Assembly (NCBI GenBank): GCA_023426865.1
Contig: JAEZBT010000225.1
Span: 1-7,557, forward strand
Length of the DNA stretch: 7,557 nt
From: Actinomycetes bacterium
Lineage (GTDB): Bacteria > Actinomycetota > Actinomycetes > Actinomycetales > Cellulomonadaceae
Direction of reading: 5' to 3'
Below are positions 6,814-7,557 of the stretch, in pieces. Every line of letters starts with the position of its first letter. Positions within the stretch are counted from its first letter, which is position 1. A program made the translations under genes and the position numbers. The notes beneath the pieces were generated by a model, which worked only from the letters and a program-made list of their open reading frames with translations, did no database searches and was not told the origin of the DNA.

Positions 6814-6840
6814 GGTAGGCGCATGTGAAAACCTTCACAA
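6812..6840 (-). promoter_or_regulatory. Candidate ndh promoter, possibly giving a leaderless mRNA
   Basis: On the minus strand TTGTGA (6840-6835) is followed after exactly 17 bases by TACCGT (6817-6812), a plausible -35/-10 pair with the TAnnnT form common in actinobacteria. Transcription would start near 6805-6804, at or beside the in-frame GTG at 6804. That would explain the missing Shine-Dalgarno and makes the GTG at 6813 doubtful as the start. Confidence 0.45.
6824..6839. promoter_or_regulatory. Perfect CRP/GlxR-type operator upstream of ndh
   Basis: TGTGA-AAACCT-TCACA is an exact match to the TGTGA-N6-TCACA site of the CRP family (E. coli CRP, mycobacterial CRP, corynebacterial GlxR). 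The symmetry extends to 6 bp per arm (TGTGAA/TTCACA). It overlaps the candidate -35 box and centres about 27 bases before the inferred transcription start, a position that suits repression by blocking RNA polymerase. A class II activator site would sit nearer -41. Confidence 0.7.
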
Positions 6841-6875
6841 GCCCCGCGCGGGGCGTTCAGCGACCAGCGAACGCC
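6841..6875 (-). terminator. Overlapping tandem hairpins after the glycosylase gene
   Basis: Two hairpins share bases 6852-6854. GGCGTTC (6852-6858) pairs with GAACGCC (6869-6875) around 10 bases, starting 8 bases after the glycosylase stop. The 14-bp palindrome GCCCCGCGCGGGGC (6841-6854) follows it on the minus strand and leads into TTGTGAAGGTTTT, a poor T-rich tail. They cannot form fully at once. The likely role is termination of the glycosylase message before the ndh promoter. Confidence 0.5.
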
Positions 6876-6882
6876 GCGAGGG

Positions 6883-7557
6883 TCACTCCCCGTTCGCGGC
6901 CCGCCAGGCCGTCGCGAGGGCGTCGTCGAGCATCGCCTCGGTGAGCCGCCCGGTCTGGGTGTTCTGCTGCGACACGTGGTAGCAGCCGACCAGGTGCACC
7001 GTGCCGCCGTCGGGCCGGGTCAGCGCCGCCACCGCCCCGTGCCCGAACCGCGGGGCCGGGCGAGGCACCGCCCACCCGAACCCGCGCGCGGCCGCGAGGA
7101 ACGCCGCCCAGCCGAATGCCCCGAGCGCGAGGACCGCCCGAGCCTGGGACAGGAGCTCGAGCTCGCGTCGGAGCCAGGAGTGGCAGGTGTCCCGCTCCGC
7201 GGGCGTGGGGGCGTTGTCGGGCGGCGCGCACCGCACGGGCGCGACCATCCGGACCCCGCGCAGCACGAGCCCGTCGGCGGCGTCCACGCTGGTCGCCTGC
7301 GACGCCAGTCCAGCGCGGTGCAACGCGGCGACGATCCAGTCCCCGGACCGGTCGCCGGTGAACATCCGGCCGGTCCGGTTGGCGCCGTTGGCCGCCGGGG
7401 CCAAACCGACGATGAACAGCCTCGGTCGCACCGAACCCCACCCGGGGACGGGTCGGCCCCAGTACGGCTGATCGGCGAACGCACGCCGTTTCACCACCGC
7501 CACCTCCTCACGCCAGGCGACCAGGCGCGGGCAGGCCCGGCACACACTGACCTCGGC
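6883..7557 (-). CDS. Uracil-DNA glycosylase, family 5 (UdgB type), 5' end outside the window
   Basis: A base-excision repair enzyme that removes uracil, and often other deaminated bases, from DNA. The frame stays open to the window edge, so 224 C-terminal residues are present and the start lies beyond base 7557. The GTG at 7545 is probably an internal Val, since residues before it (AEVSVC) fit the conserved lead-in. Numbering from the edge, Cys6, Cys9, Cys110 and Cys125 match the four cysteines that bind a [4Fe-4S] cluster in family 4 and 5 enzymes. Motif A is GLAPAANGANRTGRMFTGD (51-69); the Ala after GL, where other families have a polar catalytic residue, is the family 5 mark. Motif C is HVSQQNTQTGRLT (194-206). 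As I recall, family 5 enzymes usually read AAHG in motif A; here it is AANG (Asn57). The protein ends in AANGE with a TGA stop. It lies 69 bases upstream of ndh on the same strand, but hairpins and a promoter between them argue against a shared message. Confidence 0.92.
   Translation of the reverse strand, partial: AEVSVCRACPRLVAWREEVAVVKRRAFADQPYWGRPVPGWGSVRPRLFIVGLAPAANGANRTGRMFTGDRSGDWIVAALHRAGLASQATSVDAADGLVLRGVRMVAPVRCAPPDNAPTPAERDTCHSWLRRELELLSQARAVLALGAFGWAAFLAAARGFGWAVPRPAPRFGHGAVAALTRPDGGTVHLVGCYHVSQQNTQTGRLTEAMLDDALATAWRAANGE

Noticed and set aside
1..7557. CRISPR arrays, insertion sequences or toxin-antitoxin genes
   Set aside because: No spaced direct repeats, transposase motifs or small paired genes are visible on either strand.

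Overview
The window is very GC-rich by eye, and all three protein genes and the tRNA lie on the minus strand. The genes avoid the UUA codon: I found no TAA trinucleotide on the plus strand inside any of them, so no TTA codon is possible. These traits, plus a large secreted multi-domain xylanase with an LPXTG wall anchor, a type II NADH dehydrogenase and a family 5 uracil-DNA glycosylase, point to a plant-polymer-degrading actinomycete. Cellulomonas or a relative in the Micrococcales is the best guess; this is inference, not a database match.

Layout in transcription order (right to left). (1) 7557-6883: C-terminal 224 residues of an iron-sulfur uracil-DNA glycosylase (UdgB type), whose N-terminus lies outside the window. 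(2) 6882-6814: two overlapping hairpins that probably end the glycosylase transcript, then a promoter whose -35 box overlaps a perfect CRP/GlxR-type site (TGTGA-N6-TCACA). (3) 6813-5371: NDH-2 NADH:quinone oxidoreductase, possibly made from a leaderless mRNA. (4) 5341-5302: an 11-bp hairpin that runs into the 5' end of the next gene. (5) 5305-5232: a 74-nt tRNA with anticodon UAA, a leucine-like D-arm and a short variable loop. (6) 5231-4826: about 400 bases without a gene, holding weak hairpins, a 10-bp tandem duplication, possible operator sites and the xylanase promoter. (7) 4825-86: a 1579-residue cell-wall-anchored enzyme with the order signal peptide, CBM22-like, CBM22-like, CE4 deacetylase, CBM22-like, GH10 xylanase, degenerate CBM9, CBM9, beta-sandwich, LPRTG anchor. 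(8) 31-1: a strong hairpin that probably ends the xylanase message.

The genes do not form one pathway. DNA repair, respiration, a tRNA and xylan degradation sit in a row with separate signals between them. The xylanase is the accessory gene: it joins xylan backbone cleavage with removal of acetyl groups, and would hold both activities on the cell surface.

I did not find a convincing wholly new system. The most unusual items are the short-variable-loop UAA tRNA next to genes lacking UUA codons, the CE4 domain missing its usual second metal-binding histidine, and the CRP-type site placed over the NADH dehydrogenase promoter.
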